Positions 13,150-23,673 of a stretch of 64,000 bases of DNA are shown here, piece after piece; within the stretch, counting starts at the first letter, position 1; each line of letters opens with the position of its first letter. The translations under genes were made by a program, and so were the position numbers. The notes below the pieces were generated by a model that was not told the origin of the DNA, made no database searches, and saw only the letters and a program-made list of their open reading frames with translations. The stretch is from Intestinirhabdus alba (GTDB lineage Bacteria; Pseudomonadota; Gammaproteobacteria; Enterobacterales; Enterobacteriaceae), in contig NZ_WMJZ01000003.1 in the NCBI RefSeq assembly GCF_009711095.1, positions 152,406 to 216,405 on the forward strand, written 5' to 3'.

Positions 13150-13512
13150 CTACTCTCCCCGCCAGGTGCAGCCTGCGGTGCAGGTCTCCTTGATCGTTAC
13201 CGCGCTCAGCAGCGGTACGACGGGCTTTACCTGCTGCCAGATCCACTTTGCCAGCACTTCGCTGGTGGGGTTCTCCAGTCCCGGAATATCGTTCAGATAG
13301 AAGTGATCCAGACGCTCCAGGGTTGGCTTAAAGGCGGCCTTCAGTTCGGCGAAATCCATAACCCAGCCCGTATACGGATCGACTTCACCGGCGATCTCAA
13401 GGCGCACCATAAAGGAGTGGCCGTGCAGGCGACCGCACTTATGCCCCTCCGGCACATGGGGAAGGCGATGAGCGGCTTCAAAGGTAAAATCTTTAAACAG
13501 GGTGGTGGTCAT
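13150..13512 (-). CDS. queD: 6-carboxy-5,6,7,8-tetrahydropterin synthase QueD
   Basis: Makes CPH4 from dihydroneopterin triphosphate, one step before QueE. 120 residues (E. coli 121). Zinc-binding histidines are in FEAAHRL and CGRLHGHSF, and the catalytic Cys/His region and KETCTAGC tail are conserved. It ends close to queE in convergent orientation. Confidence 0.97.
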   Translation of the reverse strand: MTTTLFKDFTFEAAHRLPHVPEGHKCGRLHGHSFMVRLEIAGEVDPYTGWVMDFAELKAAFKPTLERLDHFYLNDIPGLENPTSEVLAKWIWQQVKPVVPLLSAVTIKETCTAGCTWRGE

Positions 13513-13993
13513 GTTGAACTCTCAGTCAGGCAAAAAAACCGCCGTAGAGTACCGGAAAGGTTATTTTTTATCATTAACTAAAGCACCCCTGGAGCGCAGG
13601 AGGAAGAAAATCGGCGGAGGATTTAAAAAATAGTTTTATATTTCAGTTAATTAAATAACCATTTTTGTTGTTAATAACTATAACTAAAACAGGTTAGTTC
13701 ATTTGGTTATTTGATATTTCCAACCTTTATTTAAGCGTGATCCCCGCCGCCGTTACCCTAGGCTGAGCTGCATGGGCTGTGAATGACCAGCCTTCGCCCT
13801 TACGCGAGATCGTGCTCCGGCCGCCTGCTCTGCTGCGGACTGTGAAATAAACGCGGTAGCCTGCGTCCTTCAACGAAGGCGGCCATTGATCGCCTGTTTG
13901 AGCCGCAGCCTGGATGATTTAGCCCATTTTACCCTTTTGGTTTTGGCGCGCTCAGAGGCAAAAAGCGCTTTACTTACTGGAACATAACAACGC
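13513..13993 (+). promoter_or_regulatory. queD-cysJ intergenic region with cysJIH control sequences
   Basis: 481 bp with no credible gene. The AT-rich stretch 13630-13735 includes GGTTAGTTCATTTGGTTATT and ATTTCCAACCTTTATTTAAG. This closely resembles the E. coli/Salmonella cysJ upstream region bound by CysB with N-acetylserine. The exact promoter and CysB half-sites are inferred by resemblance. Confidence 0.6.
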
Positions 13994-15790
13994 ATGACGA
14001 CACAGGCCCCATCTTCCGCGTTGCTTCCGCTAAACCCGGAGCAACTGGCGCGCCTCCAGGCGGCCACCAACGATCTTTCGCCCGCGCAGCTTGCCTGGGT
14101 TTCCGGTTATTTCTGGGGCGTGCTGAATCAGCAGCCTGCGGCGGCCGCGCCCCCGGTGCCTGCGGCGGAAACGCCGGGCATTACGCTTATTTCCGCCTCG
14201 CAAACCGGCAATGCGCGCCGCGTGGCGGAGGCGCTGCGCGACGATCTGCTGGCGGCGAAGCTGAACGTGACGCTGGTTAACGCCGGTGACTATAAGTTCA
14301 AACAGATCGCCAATGAGAAACTGCTGGTGGTGGTGGCCTCGACCCAGGGGGAGGGCGAGCCTCCGGAAGAGGCCGTGGCGCTGCATAAGTTTCTGTTCTC
14401 GAAAAAAGCGCCGGCGCTTAACCATACCGCCTTTGCCGTTTTTGGCCTTGGCGACACCTCTTATCAATTTTTCTGCCAGTCTGCTAAAGATTTCGACGGC
14501 CGGCTGGCGGAGCTGGGGGGCGAACGCCTGCTGGATCGCGTTGACGCCGACGTGGAGTATCAGGCCGCCGCCGCCGAATGGCGCGCGCGGGTGGTTGAAG
14601 CGCTGAAATCCCGCGCGCCGGTCGCGACACTGGCGCAGGCCGTCGCCAGCGGGGCGGTGAATGAGGTTCACAGCAGCCCGTACAGCAAAGAAGCGCCGCT
14701 GGTCGCCACGCTGGCGGTTAATCAAAAAATTACCGGCCGTCATTCAGAAAAGGATGTGCGCCATATCGAAATCGATCTCGGCGACGCCGGTCTGCGCTAT
14801 CAGCCCGGCGATGCGCTGGGCGTCTGGTATCAGAACGACCCGGCGCTGGTAAAAGAGATGGTGGAGCTGGTCTGGCTGAAGGGCGACGAGCCGGTGACGG
14901 TGGGCGGTACAAGCCTGCCCCTGGCCCTGGCCCTGCAGCAGCATTTTGAGCTGACGGTGAACACCGCCGCGATTGTGGAAAATTACGCCACCCTGACCCG
15001 CAGCGAATCCCTGCTGCCGCTGGTGGGCGACCGGGCGCAGCTGCAGCACTATGCGGCCACCACGCCCATCGTCGATATGCTGCGCTTCTCCCCGGCGCAG
15101 CTGGACGCCGAAGCGCTGATCGGCCTGCTGCGGCCGCTGACCCCGCGCCTGTACTCCATCGCCTCTTCGCAGGCGGAGGTTGGCGATGAAGTGCATATCA
15201 CCGTCGGGGCGGTGCGTTATGAAGTTGAGGGACGGCCCAGGGCGGGCGGTGCCTCCAGCTTCCTGGCCGATCGGCTGGAAGAGGAGGGGGAAGTCCGCAT
15301 TTTCATCGAGCACAACGACAACTTCCGCCTGCCGGAAAACCCGCAGACGCCGGTGATTATGATCGGCCCCGGCACCGGCATCGCGCCGTTTCGTGCCTTT
15401 ATGCAGCAGCGTGCGGCGGAGGGGGCGGCGGGAAAAAACTGGCTCTTTTTTGGCAACCCGCACTTTACCGAAGATTTTCTCTATCAGGTGGAGTGGCAGC
15501 GCTACGTGAAAGAGGGCGTGCTGAGCCGTATCGATCTTGCCTGGTCCCGGGATCAAAAAGAAAAAGTCTATGTTCAGGACAAACTGCGTGAACGGGGCGC
15601 AGAGCTGTGGCGCTGGATTAACGACGGCGCGCATATTTACGTCTGCGGCGACGCCAGCCGCATGGCGAAAGATGTTGAACTGGCGTTACTGGACGTGATT
15701 GCCGAATTCGGCGCAATGGATGCCGAAGCGGCGGACGAATTTTTAAGTGAGCTGCGCGTTGAGCGCCGTTATCAGCGAGATGTCTACTAA
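13994..15790 (+). CDS. cysJ: Sulfite reductase flavoprotein alpha subunit
   Basis: FAD/FMN subunit that passes NADPH electrons to CysI for reduction of sulfite to sulfide. 598 residues (E. coli 599). Flavodoxin-like FMN domain with [16 protein letters not shown] and [10 protein letters not shown] (about 60-200), an FAD domain with RLYSIASS, and an NADPH domain with [12 protein letters not shown]. The C-terminus RYQRDVY is conserved. The stop overlaps the cysI start by one base, so the two are translationally coupled. Confidence 0.99.
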   Translation: MTTQAPSSALLPLNPEQLARLQAATNDLSPAQLAWVSGYFWGVLNQQPAAAAPPVPAAETPGITLISASQTGNARRVAEALRDDLLAAKLNVTLVNAGDYKFKQIANEKLLVVVASTQGEGEPPEEAVALHKFLFSKKAPALNHTAFAVFGLGDTSYQFFCQSAKDFDGRLAELGGERLLDRVDADVEYQAAAAEWRARVVEALKSRAPVATLAQAVASGAVNEVHSSPYSKEAPLVATLAVNQKITGRHSEKDVRHIEIDLGDAGLRYQPGDALGVWYQNDPALVKEMVELVWLKGDEPVTVGGTSLPLALALQQHFELTVNTAAIVENYATLTRSESLLPLVGDRAQLQHYAATTPIVDMLRFSPAQLDAEALIGLLRPLTPRLYSIASSQAEVGDEVHITVGAVRYEVEGRPRAGGASSFLADRLEEEGEVRIFIEHNDNFRLPENPQTPVIMIGPGTGIAPFRAFMQQRAAEGAAGKNWLFFGNPHFTEDFLYQVEWQRYVKEGVLSRIDLAWSRDQKEKVYVQDKLRERGAELWRWINDGAHIYVCGDASRMAKDVELALLDVIAEFGAMDAEAADEFLSELRVERRYQRDVY

Positions 15791-17502
15791 TGAGCGAAAA
15801 ACATCCAGGACCCTTGGTAGTTGAAGGTAAACTGTCCGACGCCGAACGCATGAAGCGGGAGAGTAACTACCTGCGCGGCACCATTGCCGAAGATCTGAAT
15901 GACGGCCTGACCGGCGGCTTCAGGGGGGACAATTTTTTGCTGATCCGCTTTCACGGCATGTATCAGCAGGACGATCGTGATATTCGCGCCGAGCGCGCCG
16001 CTCAGAAGCTGGAGCCGCGTCACGCAATGCTGCTGCGCTGCCGCCTGCCGGGCGGGGTGATCACCACGCAACAGTGGCAGGCGATAGACAAGTTCGCGGG
16101 CGAAAACACGATTTACGGCAGCATCCGCCTGACCAACCGCCAGACCTTTCAGTTTCACGGCATTCTGAAGAAGCACGTCAAGCCGGCGCACCAGATGCTG
16201 CATTCGGTGGGGCTGGACTCGCTGGCCACCGCCAACGACATGAACCGCAACGTGCTGTGCACCTCGAATCCGTATGAGTCGGAGCTGCACGCCGAGGCCT
16301 GGGCGTGGGCGAAGAAAATTTCTGAGCATCTGCTGCCGCGCACCCGCGCCTATGCGGAGATCTGGCTCGATCGGGAAAAGGTCGCCACCACCGACGAGGA
16401 GCCGATCCTCGGCCAGACCTATCTGCCGCGTAAGTTTAAAACGACGGTGGTGATCCCGCCGCAGAACGACATCGATCTGCACGCCAACGACATGAACTTT
16501 GTCGCCGTGGCGGAGAACGGCAGACTGGTGGGCTTTAACCTGCTGGTGGGCGGCGGCCTGTCCATTGAGCACGGCAATAAAAAAACCTACGCCCGCACCG
16601 CCAGCGAGTTTGGTTATCTGCCGCTGGAGCACACCCTGGCGGTGGCCGAAGCGGTGGTCACCACCCAGCGCGACTGGGGCAACCGTACCGATCGTAAAAA
16701 CGCCAAAACCAAGTACACCCTTGAGCGCGTCGGCGTGGAGACCTTTAAGGCGGAAGTGGAGCGCCGGGCGGGGATGAGGTTTGAGCCGATCCGCCCCTAT
16801 GCGTTCACCGGCCGCGGCGATCGCATCGGCTGGGTAAAGGGGATCGACAATAACTGGCACCTGACGCTGTTTATTGAAAACGGCCGTATCCTGGACTATC
16901 CGGGGCGGCCGCTGAAGACCGGCCTGCTGGAGATTGCGAAGATCCATAAAGGTGAATTTCGTATTACCGCCAATCAGAATCTGATCGTGGCCGGCGTGCC
17001 TGAAAGCGAAAAAGCGAAGATCGAAAAGCTGGCTCTCGATCATGGTCTGATGAACGCCGTCACCCCCCAGCGTGAAAACTCCATGGCCTGCGTGTCGTTC
17101 CCCACCTGCCCGCTGGCGATGGCGGAAGCCGAACGTTTCCTGCCCGCGTTTATTGATAAAATTGACGCGATGATGGCGAAGCATCATCTCAGCGATGAGC
17201 ACATTGTGCTGCGCGTCACCGGCTGCCCGAACGGCTGCGGGCGGGCTATGCTGGCGGAGGTCGGGCTGGTGGGCAAGGCACCGGGGCGTTATAACCTGCA
17301 CCTGGGCGGCGACCGCGTCGGCACGCGCATTCCGCGAATGTACCGGGAAAATATCACCGAGCCGGAGATTCTGGCGTTGCTGGATGAGCTGGTTGGGCGC
17401 TGGGCGAAAGAGCGCGAGGCGGGGGAAGGCTTTGGCGACTTTACGGTGCGGGCGGGTATTATTCGCCCGGTGTGCGATCCGGCGCGGGATTTCTGGGAAT
17501 AA
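15790..17502 (+). CDS. cysI: Sulfite reductase hemoprotein beta subunit
   Basis: Siroheme/4Fe-4S subunit carrying out the six-electron reduction of sulfite. 570 residues, the E. coli length. Two CxnC pairs ligate the coupled cluster: [15 protein letters not shown] and [11 protein letters not shown]. Conserved siroheme/sulfite-binding arginines occur in [12 protein letters not shown]. Second gene of cysJIH; a palindromic repeat separates it from cysH. Confidence 0.99.
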   Translation: MSEKHPGPLVVEGKLSDAERMKRESNYLRGTIAEDLNDGLTGGFRGDNFLLIRFHGMYQQDDRDIRAERAAQKLEPRHAMLLRCRLPGGVITTQQWQAIDKFAGENTIYGSIRLTNRQTFQFHGILKKHVKPAHQMLHSVGLDSLATANDMNRNVLCTSNPYESELHAEAWAWAKKISEHLLPRTRAYAEIWLDREKVATTDEEPILGQTYLPRKFKTTVVIPPQNDIDLHANDMNFVAVAENGRLVGFNLLVGGGLSIEHGNKKTYARTASEFGYLPLEHTLAVAEAVVTTQRDWGNRTDRKNAKTKYTLERVGVETFKAEVERRAGMRFEPIRPYAFTGRGDRIGWVKGIDNNWHLTLFIENGRILDYPGRPLKTGLLEIAKIHKGEFRITANQNLIVAGVPESEKAKIEKLALDHGLMNAVTPQRENSMACVSFPTCPLAMAEAERFLPAFIDKIDAMMAKHHLSDEHIVLRVTGCPNGCGRAMLAEVGLVGKAPGRYNLHLGGDRVGTRIPRMYRENITEPEILALLDELVGRWAKEREAGEGFGDFTVRAGIIRPVCDPARDFWE

Positions 17503-17510
17503 TCCTTTCC

Positions 17511-17581
17511 TCTCACCCTAACCCTCTCCCCGCCGGGGAGAGGGAAGCGATCGGTTTTCTCCCTCACCCTTTGGGGAGAGG
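17511..17581. repeat. Palindromic intergenic repeat within the cysJIH operon
   Basis: CCCTCTCCCC GCC GGGGAGAGGG forms a perfect 10-bp stem (17522-17544), followed by a partial second copy (CCCTCACCCTTTGGGGAGAG). This CCCTCACCCTAACCCTCTCC family is a common dispersed intergenic repeat in enterobacteria. Here it lies between two genes of one operon and may modulate message stability. Confidence 0.75.
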
Positions 17582-17603
17582 GGAACAAACAAACGAGGTC
17601 TGT

Positions 17604-18338
17604 ATGTCCGTACTCAATCTGAACGTGCTTAACGAATTACCGAAGGACGATCGCGTTTTACAACTGGCGGAGACCAACGGCCAACTGGAAAAGCTGAGCG
17701 CGGAAGAGCGTGTCGCCTGGGCGCTGGAGCATCTGCCTGGGGAGTACGTGCTTTCATCCAGCTTTGGTATTCAGGCGGCGGTTAGCCTGCACCTGGTGAA
17801 TCGGCTGCGCCCGGACATTCCGGTGATCCTCACCGATACCGGTTATCTGTTCCCGGAGACGTACCGGTTTATCGACGAGCTGACCGATAAACTTGGCCTG
17901 AACCTGCAGGTTTACCGGGCGACGCAGAGCGCCGCCTGGCAGGAGGCTCGCTACGGCAGGCTGTGGGAGCAGGGCGTGGAGGGGATTGAGAAATACAATG
18001 AGATCAACAAGGTCGAGCCGATGAACCGGGCGCTGTGTGAACTAAAGGCGCAAACCTGGTTTGCCGGCCTGCGCCGCGAGCAGTCCGGCAGCCGCGCGCA
18101 CCTGCCGGTGCTGGCGATTCAGCGCGGGGTTTTTAAGGTGCTGCCCATCATCGACTGGGATAACCGGACGGTTTATCAGTATCTGCAAAAGCATGGCCTG
18201 AGCTACCACCCGCTGTGGGAGCAGGGCTATCTCTCGGTTGGCGACACCCACACCACCCGTAAATGGGAGCCGGGAATGGCGGAGGAAGAGACGCGCTTCT
18301 TCGGCCTGAAGCGGGAATGCGGTTTGCATGAGGGGTGA
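17604..18338 (+). CDS. cysH: Phosphoadenosine phosphosulfate reductase
   Basis: Thioredoxin-dependent reduction of PAPS to sulfite. The frame is open from 17472, but ATG 17604 after ACGAGG gives [16 protein letters not shown] and 244 residues, as in E. coli. PP-loop-like [10 protein letters not shown] and the catalytic cysteine in the C-terminal KRECGLHEG are present. Third gene of cysJIH, followed by a terminator. Confidence 0.99.
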   Translation: MSVLNLNVLNELPKDDRVLQLAETNGQLEKLSAEERVAWALEHLPGEYVLSSSFGIQAAVSLHLVNRLRPDIPVILTDTGYLFPETYRFIDELTDKLGLNLQVYRATQSAAWQEARYGRLWEQGVEGIEKYNEINKVEPMNRALCELKAQTWFAGLRREQSGSRAHLPVLAIQRGVFKVLPIIDWDNRTVYQYLQKHGLSYHPLWEQGYLSVGDTHTTRKWEPGMAEEETRFFGLKRECGLHEG

Positions 18339-18362
18339 GCAATTTTTGGTGTAAGTTTATTG

Positions 18363-18385
18363 ATCCCGGTAATACCGGGATTTTT
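18363..18385 (+). terminator. Terminator of cysJIH
   Basis: Perfect 8-bp stem ATCCCGGT / ACCGGGAT, three-base loop, then TTTT, about 25 bp after cysH. Confidence 0.9.
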
Positions 18386-18718
18386 ATATGTGGATATGCA
18401 ATTATCCTGGAGTTGAACAGAAAATAATTTTTTAGTGCCTATTTTCAAAACAGAGTAACCCTCCAGCAACAATAAATTTGTGCAAGATGACAAAAATCAT
18501 CGGCAGGCCATTTGTATTCCTTCTCAAAAAATTATAATCCTGCGGCGGGATGAGGGTAAAGCTGCAGGAACCCGATCGTATGCCATCTGGCACTGGCTCA
18601 CTGGCGTAGCCAGCCCGCGGGCAGGCTGCACAATGGCGTGTATATTGAGATGGCTCACAAATTAATTTTACTAAATATGTAAATATATTTCGCCTGTTAT
18701 CAATTTAATGGTAGTGGC
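18386..18718 (+). promoter_or_regulatory. AT-rich region upstream of cas3
   Basis: Non-coding gap between the cysH terminator and cas3. Its distal half is AT-rich (TTTACTAAATATGTAAATAT near 18669), as seen at H-NS/LeuO-controlled cas promoters in E. coli. I cannot place a promoter with certainty, and no open frame here looks like a gene. Confidence 0.35.
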
Positions 18719-21379
18719 GTGTCGATATTTAATTACTGGGGAAAAACCCGTCTGCGGGAAAAGAACGGCGGAGATGACTATCATCTCCTGTGCTGGCATT
18801 CACTGGACGTTGCCGCAATAGGCTATCTGATGGTGAAACAGAATATTTATAACCTGGCTACTTATTTTCGACAATTAGGCTTCACTAATACTGAACAGGC
18901 GGCGCAATTTTTCGGCTGGCTATTGTGCTGGCATGACACGGGTAAGTTTGCCCGCTCTTTTCAACGATTGTACACCAACGACCGCCTTCAGGTGCCTCCC
19001 GGCGGTCGCCAGCATTACGAGAATGTACCGCATACAACGCTTGGCTACTGGCTGTGGAATACGTGGTTAAGCGAATGTCCTGAACTGCTTCCGGCCTCTT
19101 CGCTTTCTCCCCGTAAGTTAAAACGTGTTATTGCCATGTGGATGCCGCTGACCACCGGGCATCACGGGCGGCCGCCGCAGGGCGTGCGCGAGCTGGATAA
19201 TTTTCTTCCCGCTGATAAAGAGGCCGCCCGCGACTTTCTTCTTGGTATCAAACCGCTGTTTCCGCTCGTTGAGATCCCGGCGAGCTGGGATGAGGACGAC
19301 GGCATTGAGCTGTTCCAGCGCCTCTCCTGGCCTGTTTCAGCCGCGGTGGTGCTGGCTGACTGGACCGGCTCCGCAACGCGCTTTTTTCCGCGGGTCGCCG
19401 ATGCTATGCCGCTGAAAACCTACTGGCAGCGGGCGCGTGCACAGGCGGAAAAGGCCGTAGCCCTGTTCCCTCCGCCTGCGGCGGTTGCGCCGTTTTCGGG
19501 CATTGAGGCGCTTTTTCCCTTTATTCAACACCCCACGCCGCTACAGCAAAAGGTGCTTGAGCTGGATCTTAGCGCGCAGGGGCCGCATTTATTCATTCTG
19601 GAAGACGTGACCGGGGCCGGAAAAACAGAAGCGGCGCTGCTTCTGACCCACCGGCTGATGGCCGCCGGAAAGGGGCAGGGGCTCTATTTTGGTCTGCCGA
19701 CGATGGCCACGGCGAATGCCATGTTCGATCGCATGGCGAAATCCTGGCTGGCGCTGTATCAGGCCGGCTCGCGTCCCAGCCTGGTGCTGGCGCACAGCGC
19801 GCGCGGGCTGATGGAGCGTTTCAATCAGTCGCTCTGGAGCGTGGACCTGTCTGGCTCCGAGGAGGCTGATGAAAAACAGCCTTACAGCCAGGGCTGCGCG
19901 GCGTGGTTTGCCGACAGTAATAAAAAAGCGTTGCTGGCGGACGTGGGCGTAGGCACGCTCGATCAGGCGATGATGGCGGTAATGCCCTTTAAACATAACA
20001 ACCTGCGACTGCTGGGCCTGAGCGATAAAATCCTGCTGGCGGATGAGATCCACGCCTACGACGCCTATATGTCACGAATTCTGGAAAGCCTGATTGAAAA
20101 ACAGGCCAGTAATGGCAACACCACTATTTTACTTTCCGCCACGCTATCGCAGCAGCAGAGAGACAGGCTGGTGGCCGCTTTTGCTAAGGGTATGAAGTGC
20201 CGGGTGGAAGCGCCGCTGCTGGGCTATGAGGACTATCCGTGGCTAACCCAGGTCACAGGAGCGGCGGTAGTTTCTCAGCATGTGGAAACCCGTAAAGAGG
20301 TGGAACGTAGCGTCAAAGTGGGCTGGATGCACAGCGAGCAGGCGTGTATTGAGCGCATTGAGCAGGCCGTAAGCCAGGGCAAATGCATTGCATGGATACG
20401 CAACTCCGTTGACGACGCGATTCGTATTTACCGACAGCTACTCGTCAGGGGGATCGTTCCTGCGGAGGATCTCTTGCTATTCCATAGCCGTTTCGCCTTT
20501 TACGACAGGCAGCGCATTGAGACAAAAACTTCGTCGTGGTTTGGTAAAGGTCACAGCGGGGAGCGTACAGGAAAGGTACTTATCTCAACGCAAGTCATTG
20601 AACAATCACTAGATATTGATATGGATGAGATGATCTCCGATCTGGCACCGGTGGATTTACTGATCCAGCGAGCCGGGCGTTTACAGCGTCATATCCGCGA
20701 TCGTAACGGCTTATTGAAGACTGCCGGACAAGATGAACGCGCTGCGCCGGAGCTGCTGATTTTCGCTCCGGAATGGGACGACGAACCGCAAGAGGATTGG
20801 TTTTCAGGCGCTATGCGCAATAGCGCCTACGTCTATCCCGATCATGGCCGCCTGTGGCTGACCCAGCGGGTACTGCGCGAGCAGGGTGAAATTCGGATGC
20901 CGCAGTCGGCCCGGTTGCTGATCGAGTCGGTTTACGGTGAAGAGGTGCATGTGCCTGACGGCTTTGCAAAGGCAGAGGCGTCGCGGGAAGGGAAATACTA
21001 CTGTGACCGCGCTTTTGCTGACCAGGCGTCACTAAATTTTACCCAGGGCTATAGCACTGAGAGCTGCGATTTTTTACCAGAGAAGCTTTCCACACGCCTT
21101 GCGGAAGAGTCGATTACGCTTTGGCTGGCAAAAATAGTTGATGGGAGCGTTGTTCCCTATGCGTCCGGTGAACATCCCTGGGAAATGAGCATGGTGCGGG
21201 TACGTCAAAGCTGGTGGGAAAAGCATAAAAGCGAGTTTGTTTGCGTAGAAGGTAAGCCGCTGCAGCAATGGTGCGTTGAACAGCATCAGAACCCGGAGTT
21301 TGCCGTGGTGATTGATGTGTCTGATACGGTCAGCTGCGGCTATTCAGCGTGTGAAGGGCTGATTGGCAAAGCGGGGTAG
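18719..21379 (+). CDS. cas3: CRISPR-associated helicase/nuclease Cas3 (type I-E)
   Basis: Recruited by target-bound Cascade, it nicks and unwinds DNA 3'-5'. 886 residues (E. coli 888). The HD nuclease domain has His27, CWHDTGKF (His72-Asp73) and TTGHHG (148-149). Helicase motifs are VTGAGKTEAAL (Walker A), ADEIHAYD (DExH), LLSATLS, STQVIEQSLDIDMD and QRAGRLQRH. GTG start; an in-frame ATG alternative is lacking. Separated from cse1 by 176 bp, so it is probably transcribed separately from the Cascade operon. Confidence 0.95.
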   Translation: MSIFNYWGKTRLREKNGGDDYHLLCWHSLDVAAIGYLMVKQNIYNLATYFRQLGFTNTEQAAQFFGWLLCWHDTGKFARSFQRLYTNDRLQVPPGGRQHYENVPHTTLGYWLWNTWLSECPELLPASSLSPRKLKRVIAMWMPLTTGHHGRPPQGVRELDNFLPADKEAARDFLLGIKPLFPLVEIPASWDEDDGIELFQRLSWPVSAAVVLADWTGSATRFFPRVADAMPLKTYWQRARAQAEKAVALFPPPAAVAPFSGIEALFPFIQHPTPLQQKVLELDLSAQGPHLFILEDVTGAGKTEAALLLTHRLMAAGKGQGLYFGLPTMATANAMFDRMAKSWLALYQAGSRPSLVLAHSARGLMERFNQSLWSVDLSGSEEADEKQPYSQGCAAWFADSNKKALLADVGVGTLDQAMMAVMPFKHNNLRLLGLSDKILLADEIHAYDAYMSRILESLIEKQASNGNTTILLSATLSQQQRDRLVAAFAKGMKCRVEAPLLGYEDYPWLTQVTGAAVVSQHVETRKEVERSVKVGWMHSEQACIERIEQAVSQGKCIAWIRNSVDDAIRIYRQLLVRGIVPAEDLLLFHSRFAFYDRQRIETKTSSWFGKGHSGERTGKVLISTQVIEQSLDIDMDEMISDLAPVDLLIQRAGRLQRHIRDRNGLLKTAGQDERAAPELLIFAPEWDDEPQEDWFSGAMRNSAYVYPDHGRLWLTQRVLREQGEIRMPQSARLLIESVYGEEVHVPDGFAKAEASREGKYYCDRAFADQASLNFTQGYSTESCDFLPEKLSTRLAEESITLWLAKIVDGSVVPYASGEHPWEMSMVRVRQSWWEKHKSEFVCVEGKPLQQWCVEQHQNPEFAVVIDVSDTVSCGYSACEGLIGKAG

Positions 21380-21555
21380 ATTGCCCGGCGACGGCTCCGT
21401 TTTTATACACAACCTGTAAGGAATTACAGCGCGATTGAATTGCGAATATTCAGCTTTGCCAGGCGGTAATCTGGAAATTCTGGTTCGTATATACATGAGC
21501 GTATCTTGATGGATAACTGTCCAGGGACGGAAGTTTTTGCGAGAGGATTTGCAAT
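21380..21555 (+). promoter_or_regulatory. Intergenic region carrying the probable Cascade operon promoter
   Basis: The gap between cas3 and cse1 is where Pcas and its H-NS/LeuO sites lie in E. coli (there the gap is larger). It is AT-rich in the middle and ends in GAGAGG just before the cse1 ATG. Promoter placement is inferred. Confidence 0.4.
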
Positions 21556-23109
21556 ATGGTTTCACTTTTAACTACATGCTGGCTTCCCGCCCGTTTTAAA
21601 GACGGCTCTGTCGGGAAGCTGGCACCGGTCGATCTGGCCGATGGAAACGTGGTGGATATTGTCGCGACGCGAGCGGACTTACATGGGGCTGCCTGGCAGT
21701 TTTTGCTGGGATTGCTGCAGTGCAGCATGGCACCGAAGAATCGGTCCCGTTGGGAAGATGTATGGGAAGATGGGCTGGATAAAGAAACGCTCCGCAAAGC
21801 GCTGGCACCGTTAGAGCCTGCCTTCCAGTTCGGCGCGGATTCGCCTTCATTTATGCAGGACTTTGCGCCGTTAACCGGTGAAAAAGTTTCCATTGCCGCG
21901 CTACTGCCGGAAATTCCCGGTGCGCAAACCACTAAGTTTAATAAAGATCATTTTATTAAGCGGGGCGTCACGGAGCGCTTTTGCCCGCACTGCGCGGCGC
22001 TGGCGTTATTCTCACTGCAGCTTAATGCGCCAGCGGGTGGCAAAGGTTATCGTACCGGGCTGCGCGGCGGCGGGCCGATGACCACGCTTATCGAATTACA
22101 GGAGTATCAGGGAAAGAGGCAGACGCCACTGTGGCGTAAGCTGTGGCTGAACGTGATGCCGCAGGACGCCGCGCAAATGCCGCTGCCCGCCTCATATGAT
22201 GCGTCGATCTTTCCGTGGCTGGCCGCAACGCGAACCAGCGAACCGCCGGCGAACAGGGTCACAACGCCAGAGCAGGTGAATCGGTTGCAGGTGTACTGGG
22301 GAATGCCGCGTCGTGTTCGCCTTGATTTTTCTGCTACCCAGGCGGGCGTCTGCGATATTTGCAGCGCGGAGAGCGATGCGCTGCTTAGCGCTATGACCGT
22401 CAAGAACTATGGCGTTAACTATGAGGGCTGGCAGCATCCGTTGACGCCCTACCGCCTGCCGTTGAAAGGGGAGGATGGCTTCTTCTCTGTTAAACCGCAG
22501 CCCGGCGGCCTTATCTGGCGGGACTGGCTGGGATTAAGCCAGGATAACCAGTCGGAAAATAATACCGAGTATCCGGCGCAGGTCGTTAAAGTCTTTAATG
22601 CCCACCCGCCGACTGACGTTAAGGTTGGGCTATGGGGATTTGGCGCGGATTTCGACAATATGAAAATTCGCTGCTGGTATGAGCACCACTTCCCGCTGCT
22701 GTTAACTGAAAATATCATCCCCGATCTACGCAAGGCGGCACTCACTGCATCGCGCAATCTTAATTTGCTACGAAGCGCGTTAAAAGAGGCCTGGTTTGCC
22801 GATGCCAAAGGCGCGCGCGGCGATTTCAGCTTTATTGATATCGACTTCTGGCATCTTACGCAGGATTACTTTCTTGCGCTTATTCGCGATCTTGAAAACG
22901 GCCAGAACGCAGACGAAAGGCTTAGCCAGTGGCAAACGAACGTCTGGCTGTTTACCCGCCGCTACTTTGATGACCACGTTTTTACCAACCCCTACGAGGC
23001 CAGCAATCTCAAACGCATCATGCAGGCACGTAAAAAATATTTCACCAAATCGGCGGAGAAGCAGAGCGCGAAAGCCGCCAAAGCCAAAAAGCAGGAGGCT
23101 GCTGAATGA
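21556..23109 (+). CDS. casA: Cascade large subunit Cse1/CasA (Cas8e)
   Basis: PAM-recognising large subunit of type I-E Cascade. 517 residues (E. coli 502). The CxxC site FCPHCAALALFS and the following GYRTGLRGGGPMTTL segment are Cse1 hallmarks; a second CDIC pair lies near residue 270. The Lys/Ala-rich tail (EKQSAKAAKAKKQ) is unusual but probably just a flexible end. It overlaps cse2 by four bases (ATGA). Confidence 0.93.
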   Translation: MVSLLTTCWLPARFKDGSVGKLAPVDLADGNVVDIVATRADLHGAAWQFLLGLLQCSMAPKNRSRWEDVWEDGLDKETLRKALAPLEPAFQFGADSPSFMQDFAPLTGEKVSIAALLPEIPGAQTTKFNKDHFIKRGVTERFCPHCAALALFSLQLNAPAGGKGYRTGLRGGGPMTTLIELQEYQGKRQTPLWRKLWLNVMPQDAAQMPLPASYDASIFPWLAATRTSEPPANRVTTPEQVNRLQVYWGMPRRVRLDFSATQAGVCDICSAESDALLSAMTVKNYGVNYEGWQHPLTPYRLPLKGEDGFFSVKPQPGGLIWRDWLGLSQDNQSENNTEYPAQVVKVFNAHPPTDVKVGLWGFGADFDNMKIRCWYEHHFPLLLTENIIPDLRKAALTASRNLNLLRSALKEAWFADAKGARGDFSFIDIDFWHLTQDYFLALIRDLENGQNADERLSQWQTNVWLFTRRYFDDHVFTNPYEASNLKRIMQARKKYFTKSAEKQSAKAAKAKKQEAAE

Positions 23110-23660
23110 GCATTGTGAAGGACGACCATAAGGCCACGCTGCGCCGATGGTATGACGAGTTACAGGAAAAACGCGGTCTGCGCGCCAGCCTGCGGCGCAG
23201 CAAAACGGTGAACGAAGCCTGCCTGTCGGAAGGATTTCGTTCCCTGCTGATGCAGACCCACACCTTATGGAAAATCGAAGGACAAGAGTGGCGTTTTACC
23301 GCCCTTGCTCTCACGGCGGCACTGGCCGCACACGTTAAATCTATTGATGAGCGGCTGAAGTTTGCTGCACAGCTAGGTCAGATGACGGGTAATAATCCGG
23401 TCATGTCGGAACTGCGCTTTTCCCGACTGTCTGCGGTAAAAACGCCTGATGAACTGCTGCGTCAGCTACTGCGCGCCGTTCGGTTACTTAACGGCGCGGT
23501 AAACCTTCCTTCCCTGGCGGATGACATTTTCCACTGGTGCCGGGAAAACGATGATTTACAGAACCATCACCGCCGTCCGCTGCGGCCGACTGAATTTATC
23601 CGTATCCGCTGGGCGCTGGAATATTACCAGGCCGGCGACGCCGATAACGAACAAAATTAA
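23106..23660 (+). CDS. casB: Cascade small subunit Cse2/CasB
   Basis: Alpha-helical small subunit, present as a dimer in Cascade, stabilising target and non-target strands. 184 residues with basic N-terminal stretches (RRWYDELQEKRGLRASLRR) and the C-terminal helical half typical of Cse2. Identification rests on family resemblance and the invariant position between cse1 and cas7. Confidence 0.9.
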   Translation: MSIVKDDHKATLRRWYDELQEKRGLRASLRRSKTVNEACLSEGFRSLLMQTHTLWKIEGQEWRFTALALTAALAAHVKSIDERLKFAAQLGQMTGNNPVMSELRFSRLSAVKTPDELLRQLLRAVRLLNGAVNLPSLADDIFHWCRENDDLQNHHRRPLRPTEFIRIRWALEYYQAGDADNEQN

Positions 23661-23673
23661 CAGGGACACTCAA

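Noticed and set aside
15787..17301. 504-codon open frame antisense to cysI
   Set aside because: Shadow of cysI caused by its codon bias; no ribosome-binding site or recognisable domain.
18480..18665. 61-codon frame before cas3
   Set aside because: No ribosome-binding site, no protein-like pattern; lies in the AT-rich cas3 upstream region.
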